Made by a program: the position numbers and the translations under genes. A stretch of 64,000 nt of DNA from Bacillota bacterium (GTDB lineage: Bacteria; Bacillota; Sulfobacillia; Sulfobacillales; Sulfobacillaceae): positions 1-64,000 of the forward strand of contig JAPNUO010000007.1 in NCBI GenBank assembly GCA_026627065.1, given 5' to 3'. Shown here in pieces: positions 1 through 6,952 of the stretch (positions are counted from its first letter, which is position 1; every line of letters starts with the position of its first letter). Under the pieces are notes generated by a model. It was not told the origin of the DNA, made no database searches, and saw nothing but the letters and a program-made list of their open reading frames with translations.

Positions 1-42
1 GTCCAGACAATATCTGGCATGCCGCAACGGACTGGCGGCCCG

Positions 43-76
43 TCCCTGCCCCTCGGCTACGCCTTCGGGGCAGGGA
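43..76. repeat. Strong 10-bp hairpin at window edge
   Basis: Arms TCCCTGCCCC (43-52) and GGGGCAGGGA (67-76) are perfect complements around a 14-base loop. No T-run follows on either strand within a few bases, so it is not an obvious terminator. It lies just outside a decayed transposase region and may be a mobile-element end. From 77 to about 446 I see no gene, only short overlapping frames without recognisable motifs. Confidence 0.5.
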
Positions 77-446
77 ATGTTCCCGAATTTACACCAACTA
101 ATTGGACTCTAACCGGGAAAGCTGTGCAAACGGGATGGGGCGGATAGGCCACGACAACAAAGTGAAGCGTTTTTCGTGGGCCGTGTTGGCAGGGGCGACT
201 GTCCGACGTGTGGTCGATTACCCAGCCAGAAATTCTTGACCAGGTTTGCCGCACGCTCATGAGGGAGTTCCTAGATCTAGCCGCGGCGTTGTGCCTGGCC
301 CTATTGGCGGCTGAAGCGTGCTTTGGCCGGTCTCGGCGTGCTGACCCCAGGAGGCGCACTGCCCTTTGTGCCATCGACGTTGACGCCAGCCTCGATGCCC
401 TCGGCCCGCCACGTCGGTTACCGTCTGTGCCGTAGGCTGGCCGGGA

Positions 447-1094
447 TTGCCGGTGCGTGCCGTGGCCTCGATGGGAATCCCGGAAGGTCGGGCGACCGCG
501 CGTCTCCCACTCGCCTCCTCTCTCCAGAGTTGGCGTGCGGCGCTCGCCGCGCAAAGGGTGATTCAAGCGAAGCAAGCGGCCATTTTAGCAGACTGGGCCG
601 CTGCCCAGCCGTGATTCAGCATGCCTGGATTCGGGCCGCAGGTGATGGCCCCCTTGCTGGGCGAGTTGGGCGGTTTGTCGCGATTCGTGGATTCTCGCCA
701 AGCACAGAAAAGGGCGGGACTCCATCTTACCCAAACCAGCAAGGGATACCACCAAGGCCAAACGCCTATGGCCAAACGGGGGCGTCCCGCTGCGCGGGCC
801 GTGCCGTATCAGGCCGCGTGCGTCGCGGTGGCCAAGGATCCCCAGGGGAAGGCCTGGTATCAGTCGCTCACCCGACGGGGAGCGCCTCCGCTCGCTCCGA
901 AAGCCGCCAGGGTGGAGGTCGCGACGAAGCTCCTCCGGGTGGCCTGGGCGTGCATGCAGCACGGACAGGCGTATGATGCGGCGCGGCTGTTCCCCATGGG
1001 GGAGGTGTCGGCCGCCGCACAAAAAAGGGAGGGGCTTCGGTTCTGTCTCGGGCGTGGGACGTCGTCTCCCTCCTGTGGGGCTTTCACTGGGTGA
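447..1094 (+). pseudogene. IS110-family transposase remnant (C-terminal half)
   Basis: The frame ending at 1094 carries the C-terminal (Transposase_20) part of an IS110-type DEDD/serine recombinase. It has a PGFGP turn, a glycine-rich segment ending KRGRPAAR, and a terminal VATKLLRVAWACM helix closely matching the intact transposase of this window (33520-34767). Upstream in the same frame, alignable residues continue to about 447 but are cut by a TGA at 612-614, and further stops occur upstream. The N-terminal RuvC-like DEDD domain is missing, so the gene is dead. It marks an old insertion different in sequence from the intact copy. From 1095 to 1320 lies non-coding sequence that may be the old element's 3' end. 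Confidence 0.75.
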
Positions 1095-1320
1095 AATGAC
1101 CCCGTATACGAATCCGGCTCCCACGTCATGACTACCGTACGTCAAGCGGAACGAAGGATTGGTCGGGCCTAGACCCTGTGAGACAGGGTCGGGTTCGCTC
1201 ACGTGGTCATGGTAATGAAAGACCGTTCGAGAGAGAACCGAAGCGAAATACCTTGAAAGATTGTAAAAGGCTTAGGAAACAGGACAAAACATTGAGGTAG
1301 GAGGGGATCCCCGAATTTGC

Positions 1321-1440
1321 GCCGTCGAACTTATTGACATAAGTCCAGATTTTAAATCACAGCAGTCCCGGAACCACCTTAGCCTACATCGGCATTCGGC
1401 GGGAAGAGCGCGATGCGGTGTACTTGGGGCGAATTTGTAA
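1321..1440 (+). pseudogene. Tyrosine integrase C-terminal fragment, copy 1
   Basis: About 120 bases match the end of a phage-type tyrosine recombinase. In one frame it reads TTLAYIG-like residues around the catalytic tyrosine, followed by IRREERDAVYLG. Frame breaks occur near 1335-1350, and the final residues run out of frame to a TAA at 1438. It starts with the same CGTCGAACTT block as copy 2 at 2220. Only the last 40 or so codons remain and no upstream integrase body is visible. Confidence 0.65.
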
Positions 1441-1495
1441 AAGGTCGTGTCCTTGGCGGTATACTACAGAGAGGAGAGACGAGGGAGGCTGAGCA

Positions 1496-1810
1496 ATGGA
1501 TCCAAAATCGGTGGAAGATCGGGTGGTGGAGCGTATTGTCACCCACTTCCCTGCGGTCGAACGCATTATTCTCTTTGGATCCCATGCCCGGGGGGATGCG
1601 CGACCGGATAGTGACTGGGATTTTTTGATCATTATGCCGTCAGAGGAGCGGACGATTCGCCGGGGTATTGCGATCCGACAGGTGGCCCGCATTCCGGGGA
1701 TTCCGATGGACTTTTTGGTCAGAACCCCGTCCGAGGTTCAGGACGGGGTTCCGATGATGGCGAATGACATCGTGAATGAGGGAAAAATTCTCTATGAACG
1801 ACCCCACTGA
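1496..1810 (+). CDS. MNT-type nucleotidyltransferase (antitoxin-like)
   Basis: This 104-residue protein is a minimal nucleotidyltransferase of the MNT/MntA family. Residues 27-45 carry the family core, GSHARGDARPDSDWDFLI, with the GS and DxD metal-binding pattern. MNT proteins are usually paired with HEPN RNases and neutralise them by AMPylation. The SD GAGGGAGG precedes the ATG, and a TATACT box sits at 1460-1465. The gene overlaps the next reading frame (1794-2177), which encodes a broken HEPN protein, so this is the surviving half of an MNT-HEPN toxin-antitoxin module. The reading frame itself looks intact. Confidence 0.85.
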   Translation: MDPKSVEDRVVERIVTHFPAVERIILFGSHARGDARPDSDWDFLIIMPSEERTIRRGIAIRQVARIPGIPMDFLVRTPSEVQDGVPMMANDIVNEGKILYERPH

Positions 1811-2177
1811 ACTGTAGAGGATCTATGCTCATGAGGATCTGAACGTTGCGCGTCATGCAGTGTCGGCGGGGTGGCTCCATACTGCGTGCTTTCACGCGCA
1901 ACAGTGCGGCGAAAAATGGTTGAAGGTCCTCTTGACCTATTATGGGCAGCCGGTGCCACGGAGCCACGACCTCGATTATCTCGCGGATTGACTGGAACCG
2001 TTTGCGTCCAATGTGATAGATATCCGTGAAGCGACCTTGGTGTTAACGGAATACGCGGTGTCGTCTCGGTATCCTAGTCCTTTGGAGATAACGACGGACG
2101 AGGCCGCGCAGGCGGTCACTTATGCTCAACGCATACAAGAGTGGGCCGAAAAGCAATTAGCGCGCTCAACGGACTAA
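1794..2177 (+). pseudogene. HEPN-domain toxin partner, inactivated by two stops
   Basis: From the ATG at 1794 to the TAA at 2175 one frame of 128 codons encodes a typical HEPN domain: HEDLNVARHAV, FHAQQCGEKWLK, a SHDLDYL segment and a SSRYPSP motif near the C-terminus. It is interrupted by TAG at 1815-1817 and TGA at 1989-1991, with no frameshift. The start overlaps the MNT gene by 17 bases, as in intact MNT-HEPN operons. HEPN members of such pairs are usually RNases, and loss of the toxin while the antitoxin stays open is a common decay route. Readthrough cannot be excluded, but two different stop codons make it unlikely. Confidence 0.8.
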
Positions 2178-2217
2178 TTCTCAGGGGACGGCTTATCTCC
2201 AACGCCTGTCACTGTCG

Positions 2218-2339
2218 CGTCGAACTTGCCATCATTCAGCCGATGCTGGCTGAATCACAGTAACCCCGGCACCACCTTAACCGAAATCGAGATCCGGCGC
2301 GAGGATCGCGATGCCGTGTATTTGGGGTTAAAGTATTAA
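2218..2339 (+). pseudogene. Tyrosine integrase C-terminal fragment, copy 2
   Basis: The stretch decodes piecewise to VELAIIQPML, then a TTL-like segment and IRREDRDAVYLGLKY followed by TAA. These are the same final residues as copies 1 and 3. A TAA lies inside it (about 2260), and the catalytic Tyr region is altered: the TAC expected in TTLxYIG is changed. Only the end of the gene is present. Confidence 0.6.
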
Positions 2340-2400
2340 GAAGAAGGGGCACTACCCATTTGAATCTGCTATCTGTTTATCGCACTCGCCAACCGCGGAA

Positions 2401-2517
2401 ATGGCTGAGGCGTGTACTCACGGCCCGCATTGTCAGTGTCCCGTGTACGGACAGTGGACCTCAGCGGATAGCCGCTATGAAAAAGCCGCTATGAAAAAAG
2501 AGAAACCGGCTGCTTAG
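2401..2517 (+). CDS. Possible 38-residue His/Cys-rich small protein
   Basis: An ATG at 2401 opens a frame of 38 codons ending with TAG at 2515. The product contains the cluster CTHGPHCQCP (C-x-H-x2-H-C-x-C), a pattern suited to binding a metal ion, followed by a lysine-rich tail ending KKEKPAA. The tail contains a short tandem duplication: GCCGCTATGAAAAA occurs twice at about 2471-2497. No good SD is visible and the frame is open upstream of the ATG, so this could be the end of a longer lost gene. I do not recognise a family. Confidence 0.3.
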   Translation: MAEACTHGPHCQCPVYGQWTSADSRYEKAAMKKEKPAA

Positions 2518-2588
2518 TCTTGGCCGACTCCGCTGGTTTCCGTGCGCTCGTTGCGTATTGAGTGATTTGCGCAGGGATACTCTACGCG

Positions 2589-3035
2589 ATGTTTCCCCCG
2601 TTGAACCACGCTCATCCTGCTGTGTTCCCCGTGTGGGCACCCGCGCGAACGCCACCGTGGTTGGTCACGCTGGGCAATGCGGTCGCCCTTCAAGGGCAGT
2701 CGTGGGCGCAGGAGGAGCGCGCTGGCGCTTGACCGCGCCATGGGCTCCGGCGGCCTGGCGGCTCATTGACCCACAAGGGCAGCTGTGGGGCTGGCCGTGG
2801 CCGGCCTGGAGCACCCCGTGGCGCCCGCGCGCGGGTACACGCAACATCGATTGGGCGGTGGGTGCCAGGGGCCTGGGCCTGGACTGCGGCGGGCGTGGAG
2901 GCCTGGGCCTTGGACTGGCTCGTGGGGTGGGCGGACGTCTGGATTGCGCTCGCCCTGCGTGCATGGCCGCCGGCCCTGGTGCCGGCGGTTACCTATCGGG
3001 GGCGCCGCTTGCGGCGTGGAGACCCCCCACCCTGA
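2589..3035 (+). pseudogene. Frameshifted Trp-rich hypothetical protein
   Basis: A coherent protein can be read only by switching frames twice. The ATG at 2589 gives a Pro/Trp-rich N-terminus up to a TGA near 2728. The +2 frame then continues with WRLIDPQGQLWGWPWPAW. From about 2860 the first frame resumes with a hydrophobic stretch, WALDWLVGWADVWIALALRA, which looks like a membrane segment, and ends in a basic tail at 3035. The amino-acid style is the same in all three pieces, which suggests one gene with two indels. No family recognised. Confidence 0.35.
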
Positions 3036-3110
3036 TTGGGGCTCGCCGGGGCGGCGACGACGCTCTCGCGTCTCCCTCAAGTCCCGCGGTTAAATGTCAA
3101 GTCCTAATTT

Positions 3111-3373
3111 TTGTGGGGCGTCGGTGGTCGCCCGCTCCGGCGCGGCCAGTTGGGGCAGGTGTGGCACATTTTGTGCGACGCCGCGCGAGCGGTGGGGATG
3201 ACCGATCCCATTGGCACCTGCACGCCACGCAAAACCTTTGGCTATCATGCATATCAGCCGGGCATCGATCTGGCGATCATTCAGCAGATTTTAAATCTCA
3301 GCAGTTCCGAGACTACCTTAGCTTACATCGGCCTTCGCCGCGCGATGCGGTGTATTTGGGGTTGAACTTTTAG
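3111..3373 (+). pseudogene. Tyrosine integrase C-terminal fragment, copy 3 (longest)
   Basis: This fragment covers about 85 codons of a tyrosine recombinase catalytic domain: ILCDAARAVGMTDPIGT, a TPRKTFGYHAY segment, DLAIIQQIL and TTLAYIG with the nucleophilic tyrosine. The normal HxLR motif reads CTPR, and the second catalytic His/Trp site (LxHSS in relatives) reads LNLSS, so at least two catalytic residues are lost. A short deletion just after TTLAYIG shifts the last codons (RDAVYLGLNF) out of frame. It is therefore not functional. It shares its terminal block with copies 1 and 2. Confidence 0.75.
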
Positions 3374-3430
3374 GGGGGAGACAGCGTGAAGGCCTAGGTA
3401 ATTAATCGGCCAACACCTGCCGCAACTGTT

Positions 3431-3751
3431 CTAGTGCGTTGTGCCGGCATCAGTTGTCCGAGTTTCTTTAAAATCTTTAACAATGAGTGATTCGTGAACG
3501 GTGAACAGTTTGCCAGCGCGGAGGCATGACGGTTTGACCAGCCCCGCCTCAGACCAATGACGCAGCGCCCCGTCTCCTAGATCCTCATGACGTTGACTGG
3601 TCACGGCCGCGACGACATTATCATGGGTCGCTGCCTGAAAAGACCGCCGGCTCACGAACACCGCTGGTCGCTTCTTCGAGGTGTCCAACGAGGTGAAAGG
3701 AAACGATAAAAGTACCACTGAACCCGGATCATAAATTGTCATAATCGGCAT
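3431..3751 (-). CDS. PemK/MazF-like toxin
   Basis: The 106-residue product has the PemK/MazF opening: DPGSVVLLSFPFTSLD followed by KKRPAVFVS, then a TSQRH segment around residue 50. These are SH3-like barrel endoribonucleases that cleave mRNA, normally held in check by a co-encoded antitoxin. A tiny ORF (3804-3917) lies 52 bases upstream on the same strand and is the likely antitoxin. An alternative start at 3742 would remove three residues. Length is at the usual family size. Confidence 0.75.
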   Translation of the reverse strand: MPIMTIYDPGSVVLLSFPFTSLDTSKKRPAVFVSRRSFQAATHDNVVAAVTSQRHEDLGDGALRHWSEAGLVKPSCLRAGKLFTVHESLIVKDFKETRTTDAGTTH

Positions 3752-3803
3752 CGCTTTCGTTGTCCCAGAAATTACAAGCCGCCTCCACTAGCGTTAGCCA
3801 GGT

Positions 3804-3917
3804 TCAATCTTCGGAATCCAGCGGAAGCACTTCACGCAATCGCTGGAACAGGCGGACTTTATCCTCTTCTGACAGCGCGACGATTTCTTCGATGATGCGT
3901 TCGAGGCCGGCGGACAT
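3804..3917 (-). CDS. 37-residue putative antitoxin of the PemK/MazF pair
   Basis: ATG at 3917 (complement), TGA at 3804-3806. The acidic, amphipathic sequence (start MSAGLERIIEEIVALSEEDK, end REVLPLDSED) is predicted to be almost entirely helical and resembles the C-terminal toxin-binding helix of MazE-type antitoxins without a DNA-binding domain. The SD-like GGAAAGGTG sits upstream. It is followed by the toxin on the same strand after 52 bases. Too short for routine gene callers. Function is inferred from position and composition only. Confidence 0.55.
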   Translation of the reverse strand: MSAGLERIIEEIVALSEEDKVRLFQRLREVLPLDSED

Positions 3918-3992
3918 CCTCTCACACCTTTCCTGGTGGGTATGGCCAGATGCTTTGTTCCCTTAGTATAACCGCAATGGAAGCGATGATCC

Positions 3993-4284
3993 CCACAACG
4001 GGGCTCTACGTCAATCATTGTGGGATCGCCGTCAGGAGCAGGAAGCCCAAAAACCTGTGGCGCCGATTGCGTCCGAGGAGGCCAGGCGCTCGTCTGGCGC
4101 TCCTTGAAGTTTTGGTCGTGACATCACTTCATTGGCGGGGCTTCCTGTCTTTTCCTGCTGTCGGTGACCCTTTTTACGCGGGAGGCCATGCGCTGCTTCT
4201 TGATCGCACCCTGCGTCACCTGGGTCTTCCGTCAGCCCTCGCGTCCCGGGCTCCCACAGGTTTTATCATAGAGCCCCACAACGG
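3993..4284. mobile_element. ISL3-like miniature element (MITE) with target duplication
   Basis: The element runs from GGCTCTA at 4002 to TAGAGCC at 4275 (274 bp). The two ends, read inward, match imperfectly over about 26 bases: GGCTCTA, then AA, then TGTGGGA in register. It is flanked by identical CCACAACGG copies at 3993-4001 and 4276-4284. ISL3-family elements have ends beginning GGCTCT and make 8-bp duplications, so the family link is plausible. No transposase is encoded inside. The right duplication abuts the -35 box of the proC promoter. Confidence 0.7.
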
Positions 4285-4313
4285 TTGACTTTCGGACTCA
4301 TCTTGAGTAGAAT
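4285..4313 (+). promoter_or_regulatory. SigA-type promoter of the proC leader
   Basis: TTGACT (4285-4290), a 17-base spacer and TAGAAT (4308-4313). Transcription would start near 4320, just ahead of the T-box stem I. The -35 box directly follows the target duplication of the miniature element. Confidence 0.7.
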
Positions 4314-4319
4314 CCCCCT

Positions 4320-4534
4320 AACAAAAATATTGGCTGCGCGGAAATCTACGGGCCGAGGGGAACTTCAGCGAGTGGCAGTGGGTGAAAGGCCATGTTCCTT
4401 ACGCTCTTCCCAATTTCCACGAAAGCGCAGACGGGTTTTCCTCCGATATCGGGAGTAGAGATGTTGTTCACAAAGAACAACAACTAAGGTGGTACCGCGG
4501 CCTGTCCGCCCTTAGGGGGGCGACAGGTTTTTTT
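4320..4534 (+). ncRNA. T-box riboswitch, proline-type specifier
   Basis: The conserved T-box AAGGTGGTACCGCGG lies at 4486-4500 and is followed by a terminator hairpin (CCTGTC 4501-4506 with GACAGG 4522-4527, then seven T). Stem I can be folded by eye: CTGCGC 4334-4339 with GCGCAG 4425-4430, GGAAAT 4340-4345 with ATTTCC 4413-4418, and an upper stem GGAAC/GTTCC bearing AGCGAG and GGGTGAAAG loop motifs. The 3' side of the specifier loop then holds CCC (4409-4411) followed by A, a proline codon. This fits the gene controlled, proC: uncharged tRNA-Pro would favour the antiterminator. Confidence 0.9.
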
Positions 4535-4568
4535 GATGCGACGAAACGGGGAAGAAGGAGGAGTGGCG

Positions 4569-5366
4569 ATGCAGCGGGTAGCCATCGTGGGTTCGGGGCA
4601 TCTAGCGCATGCGTTGTGGGAAGGGTGGCATCTGAATCCGTTGCCATCGCGCACCTTCTCCCTCATTGTGCGTTCCGATGCGCATCGGCATCTCTGGGAT
4701 GATGCCGTGTGGAACACTGTGGTCTACGATCCCTCTGCCGTGAAAGGCCACGATGTTGTGGTCATTGCGGTCAATCCCAAAGACGCGGCCACGACGTTGA
4801 CCCAGTTGCACCCCCACCTCGAGGATGCGATGGTGATCTCGCCGATTGCCGGATGGAGCATTGCTAAACTCCGGGCTCATGGAATTTCCGGGCCTTTGGT
4901 GCGGATCATGCCCAACGTCTGTGCGGCCATCGGGGCATCGACCACCCTGGCGACCTTTGACGGCTGCGACAGTGCCCAACAGGAAGCCCTGGAGGCATTG
5001 ATTGGAGAATGCGGTCCCGTGACCGTTGTGGAAGAATCGCTCATGGACCCGTACACTGCGCTGGTCGGCAGCGGGCCCGCCTATATTTTTCTCTTGTTGG
5101 AAGCGCTCATTGCTAGCGGCGAAAGGCTCGGCGCCGATGCTGGGCGCACCCGTCAGCTGGTGAGTTCAATGGTCGAAGGAGCGGCGCGCTTGGCACGGCA
5201 CCGCTCCAACGAACCGTTGTCCACCTGGATCGAGCAGGTGGCCTCGCCGGGCGGAACGACCGAAGCTCTGCTGGCCGTTTTGAATCAGGCGAAGTGGCCT
5301 CATTTGATTCAGGATGCGATTGTGGCCGCGAGCCTTCGGGCTCAAGAACTGGGCGCGAAGACCTAA
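4569..5366 (+). CDS. proC: Pyrroline-5-carboxylate reductase
   Basis: Catalyses the last step of proline synthesis, NAD(P)H-dependent reduction of pyrroline-5-carboxylate. The 265-residue protein begins with a Rossmann motif (VAIVGSGHLAHAL), has the AVNPKD segment of the cofactor domain, the GSGPAYIF helix and the family signature SPGGTTEALL near the C-terminus. The ATG at 4569 is chosen because GGAGGAG precedes it at proper distance and an upstream in-frame ATG (4533) lies inside the terminator tail. It is controlled by the proline-type T-box directly upstream and overlaps convergent serA by four bases. Confidence 0.93.
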   Translation: MQRVAIVGSGHLAHALWEGWHLNPLPSRTFSLIVRSDAHRHLWDDAVWNTVVYDPSAVKGHDVVVIAVNPKDAATTLTQLHPHLEDAMVISPIAGWSIAKLRAHGISGPLVRIMPNVCAAIGASTTLATFDGCDSAQQEALEALIGECGPVTVVEESLMDPYTALVGSGPAYIFLLLEALIASGERLGADAGRTRQLVSSMVEGAARLARHRSNEPLSTWIEQVASPGGTTEALLAVLNQAKWPHLIQDAIVAASLRAQELGAKT

Positions 5367-6934
5367 ACTCCCGAGAAGGCGTAGACGGCGTCGATGTCCG
5401 GAAATGCCGCCAGCTCTTCCAGCAAAGCTTCGGGCGGATCCTGGTCAAGCGTCAGCACCATAAGCGCCTCTTCGTGCGGTCCTCGCCGACCCAAGTAAAG
5501 TTGGCCGATATTGATGTCGTATCGACCGACGAGAGTGCCGACGCGTCCAACAACGCCGGGCGCATCGTGGTGCCGAGTGACCAGCGCGCGATCCGGCCAG
5601 GGGAGGTCGAGCGGAATGCCGGCCATCTTTTTGAGCGTGAGCACGCCGTCATGGACCGCCATTTCCAGTTCCGTATTGGCGCGGCCTTCGAGGCGCAAGC
5701 GCAGGCGCGGCTCCTCTTCGTCGCGATAATCTTGCTCGACCAACAGCGAGACGCCTTGAGCCTCGGCAATAAGAAGGGCGTTCACCGTATTGACGCGCTC
5801 GTCCACGCGATCCTGAAGGAGCGCGGCCAGGGCGGCCTGCTTAAGCCAGGGAAGCACCGAAGGGTGAAGCGAACGGCTTGTGCTCAGCACAATGGGGGCG
5901 TCGAAACGGGGATTGAAACGCGAGAAGATCTGGCCCATAATGCGCACCATGCGGTCCAATGTGCGAAGATGCTGCTCCGGGAGATCAGGAATGGGCACGT
6001 TCACCAAGTTGGGCGGCGTCTGGTTGTTTAAGGCCTCGAGAACGCCGCGGGCAGTCATTACGCCGACCTCTGCCAGCGCTTCGTGGGTTGAGCCCCCGAG
6101 GTGGCAGGTGACGACCACGTGAGGAAGCTTTAAGAGCGGGTTGTCCGGTTTCGGGGGCTCAGTGCTAAAGACGTCAATCCCTGCGCCCGCGACGTGTCCT
6201 TCTTCGAGCAGACGCGCGAGCCCTTCTTCATCGACGAGGCCCCCGCGCGCCACATTTAACACCACTGCTCCTTTGGGCAAGCCGCGCAGCAGGGCTTCCG
6301 TCAGGCGCGGCCCGGTTTTCGGCGTGTGAATGGTGAGGACGTCCGATTGGGCCACCAGTTCTTCCAGGCTGGTCACTTGGGTGACATCATGAGCCTGGAA
6401 AATTTCGGGGGCAATAAAAGGGTCATAGGCGCTCACAGTCATGCGAAAGCCGTGGGCCAGGCGGCTGACTTGGCGGCCGACCCGGCCGAGGCCGATAATG
6501 CCGAGCCGCTTTCCATAAAGTTCCTGCCCCAAAAATGCGGCGCGGTTCCATCCTCCGCTGCGCACGTGGGCGTCACCGGCGACGATATTCCGCACGACCG
6601 CCAGAAGCAGCCCAAAAGTGTGCTCTGCCGCCGCAATGGCGTTAGCGCCGGGGGCATTGATGACTGCAATGCCGAACTCCGTGCAGGCGTCCAAATCGAC
6701 GTTGTCAACGCCAGCTCCAGCGCGCGCCACCACCTTCAAACGCGGGTGGCCTTGAAGAAGGTCGCGCGTCAAGCGGTGGGCGCTGCGGATGATCACGGCA
6801 TCGTAGTGATCCATGAGACCCGGCAATTCCTCAGGCGGCAGGAGGTCGTAAGCGTCCACGTCTGCATGTTGACGGAGATATTCCAGCCCTTTAGGACCTA
6901 AGAGTTCGGTGACGAGAATTTTGGGTCGCGTCAT
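5363..6934 (-). CDS. serA: D-3-phosphoglycerate dehydrogenase
   Basis: First step of serine synthesis: NAD-dependent oxidation of 3-phosphoglycerate to phosphohydroxypyruvate. The 523-residue protein has the D-isomer-specific dehydrogenase fold with GIIGLGRVGRQVS at about residue 145, the catalytic Arg in NVARGGLVDE, and the His in CHLGGSTHEA. An intervening ASB-like domain and a C-terminal ACT domain follow (last 75 residues, APGVVGRVGTLVGRYDINI), the long form usual in Bacillota. SD GAGGAGGA precedes the ATG. It is the second gene of a T-box-controlled operon, 18 bases after the aminotransferase. Confidence 0.95.
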   Translation of the reverse strand: MTRPKILVTELLGPKGLEYLRQHADVDAYDLLPPEELPGLMDHYDAVIIRSAHRLTRDLLQGHPRLKVVARAGAGVDNVDLDACTEFGIAVINAPGANAIAAAEHTFGLLLAVVRNIVAGDAHVRSGGWNRAAFLGQELYGKRLGIIGLGRVGRQVSRLAHGFRMTVSAYDPFIAPEIFQAHDVTQVTSLEELVAQSDVLTIHTPKTGPRLTEALLRGLPKGAVVLNVARGGLVDEEGLARLLEEGHVAGAGIDVFSTEPPKPDNPLLKLPHVVVTCHLGGSTHEALAEVGVMTARGVLEALNNQTPPNLVNVPIPDLPEQHLRTLDRMVRIMGQIFSRFNPRFDAPIVLSTSRSLHPSVLPWLKQAALAALLQDRVDERVNTVNALLIAEAQGVSLLVEQDYRDEEEPRLRLRLEGRANTELEMAVHDGVLTLKKMAGIPLDLPWPDRALVTRHHDAPGVVGRVGTLVGRYDINIGQLYLGRRGPHEEALMVLTLDQDPPEALLEELAAFPDIDAVYAFSGV

Positions 6935-6952
6935 GTCTGCTTCCTCCTCTAG

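Noticed and set aside
323-976. 217-codon ORF over the IS110 remnant
   Set aside because: The recognisable transposase residues are in a different frame; this one is Gly/Arg-rich noise.
1989-1991. In-frame TGA in the HEPN frame as possible selenocysteine
   Set aside because: A second, different stop (TAG) lies in the same frame, and no SECIS-like hairpin follows; HEPN proteins have no known selenocysteine at this position.
2558-3373. A single 271-codon plus-strand ORF across the region
   Set aside because: It runs through the integrase relic out of frame and through two different pieces of the Trp-rich ORF; its composition changes abruptly and it has no motif.
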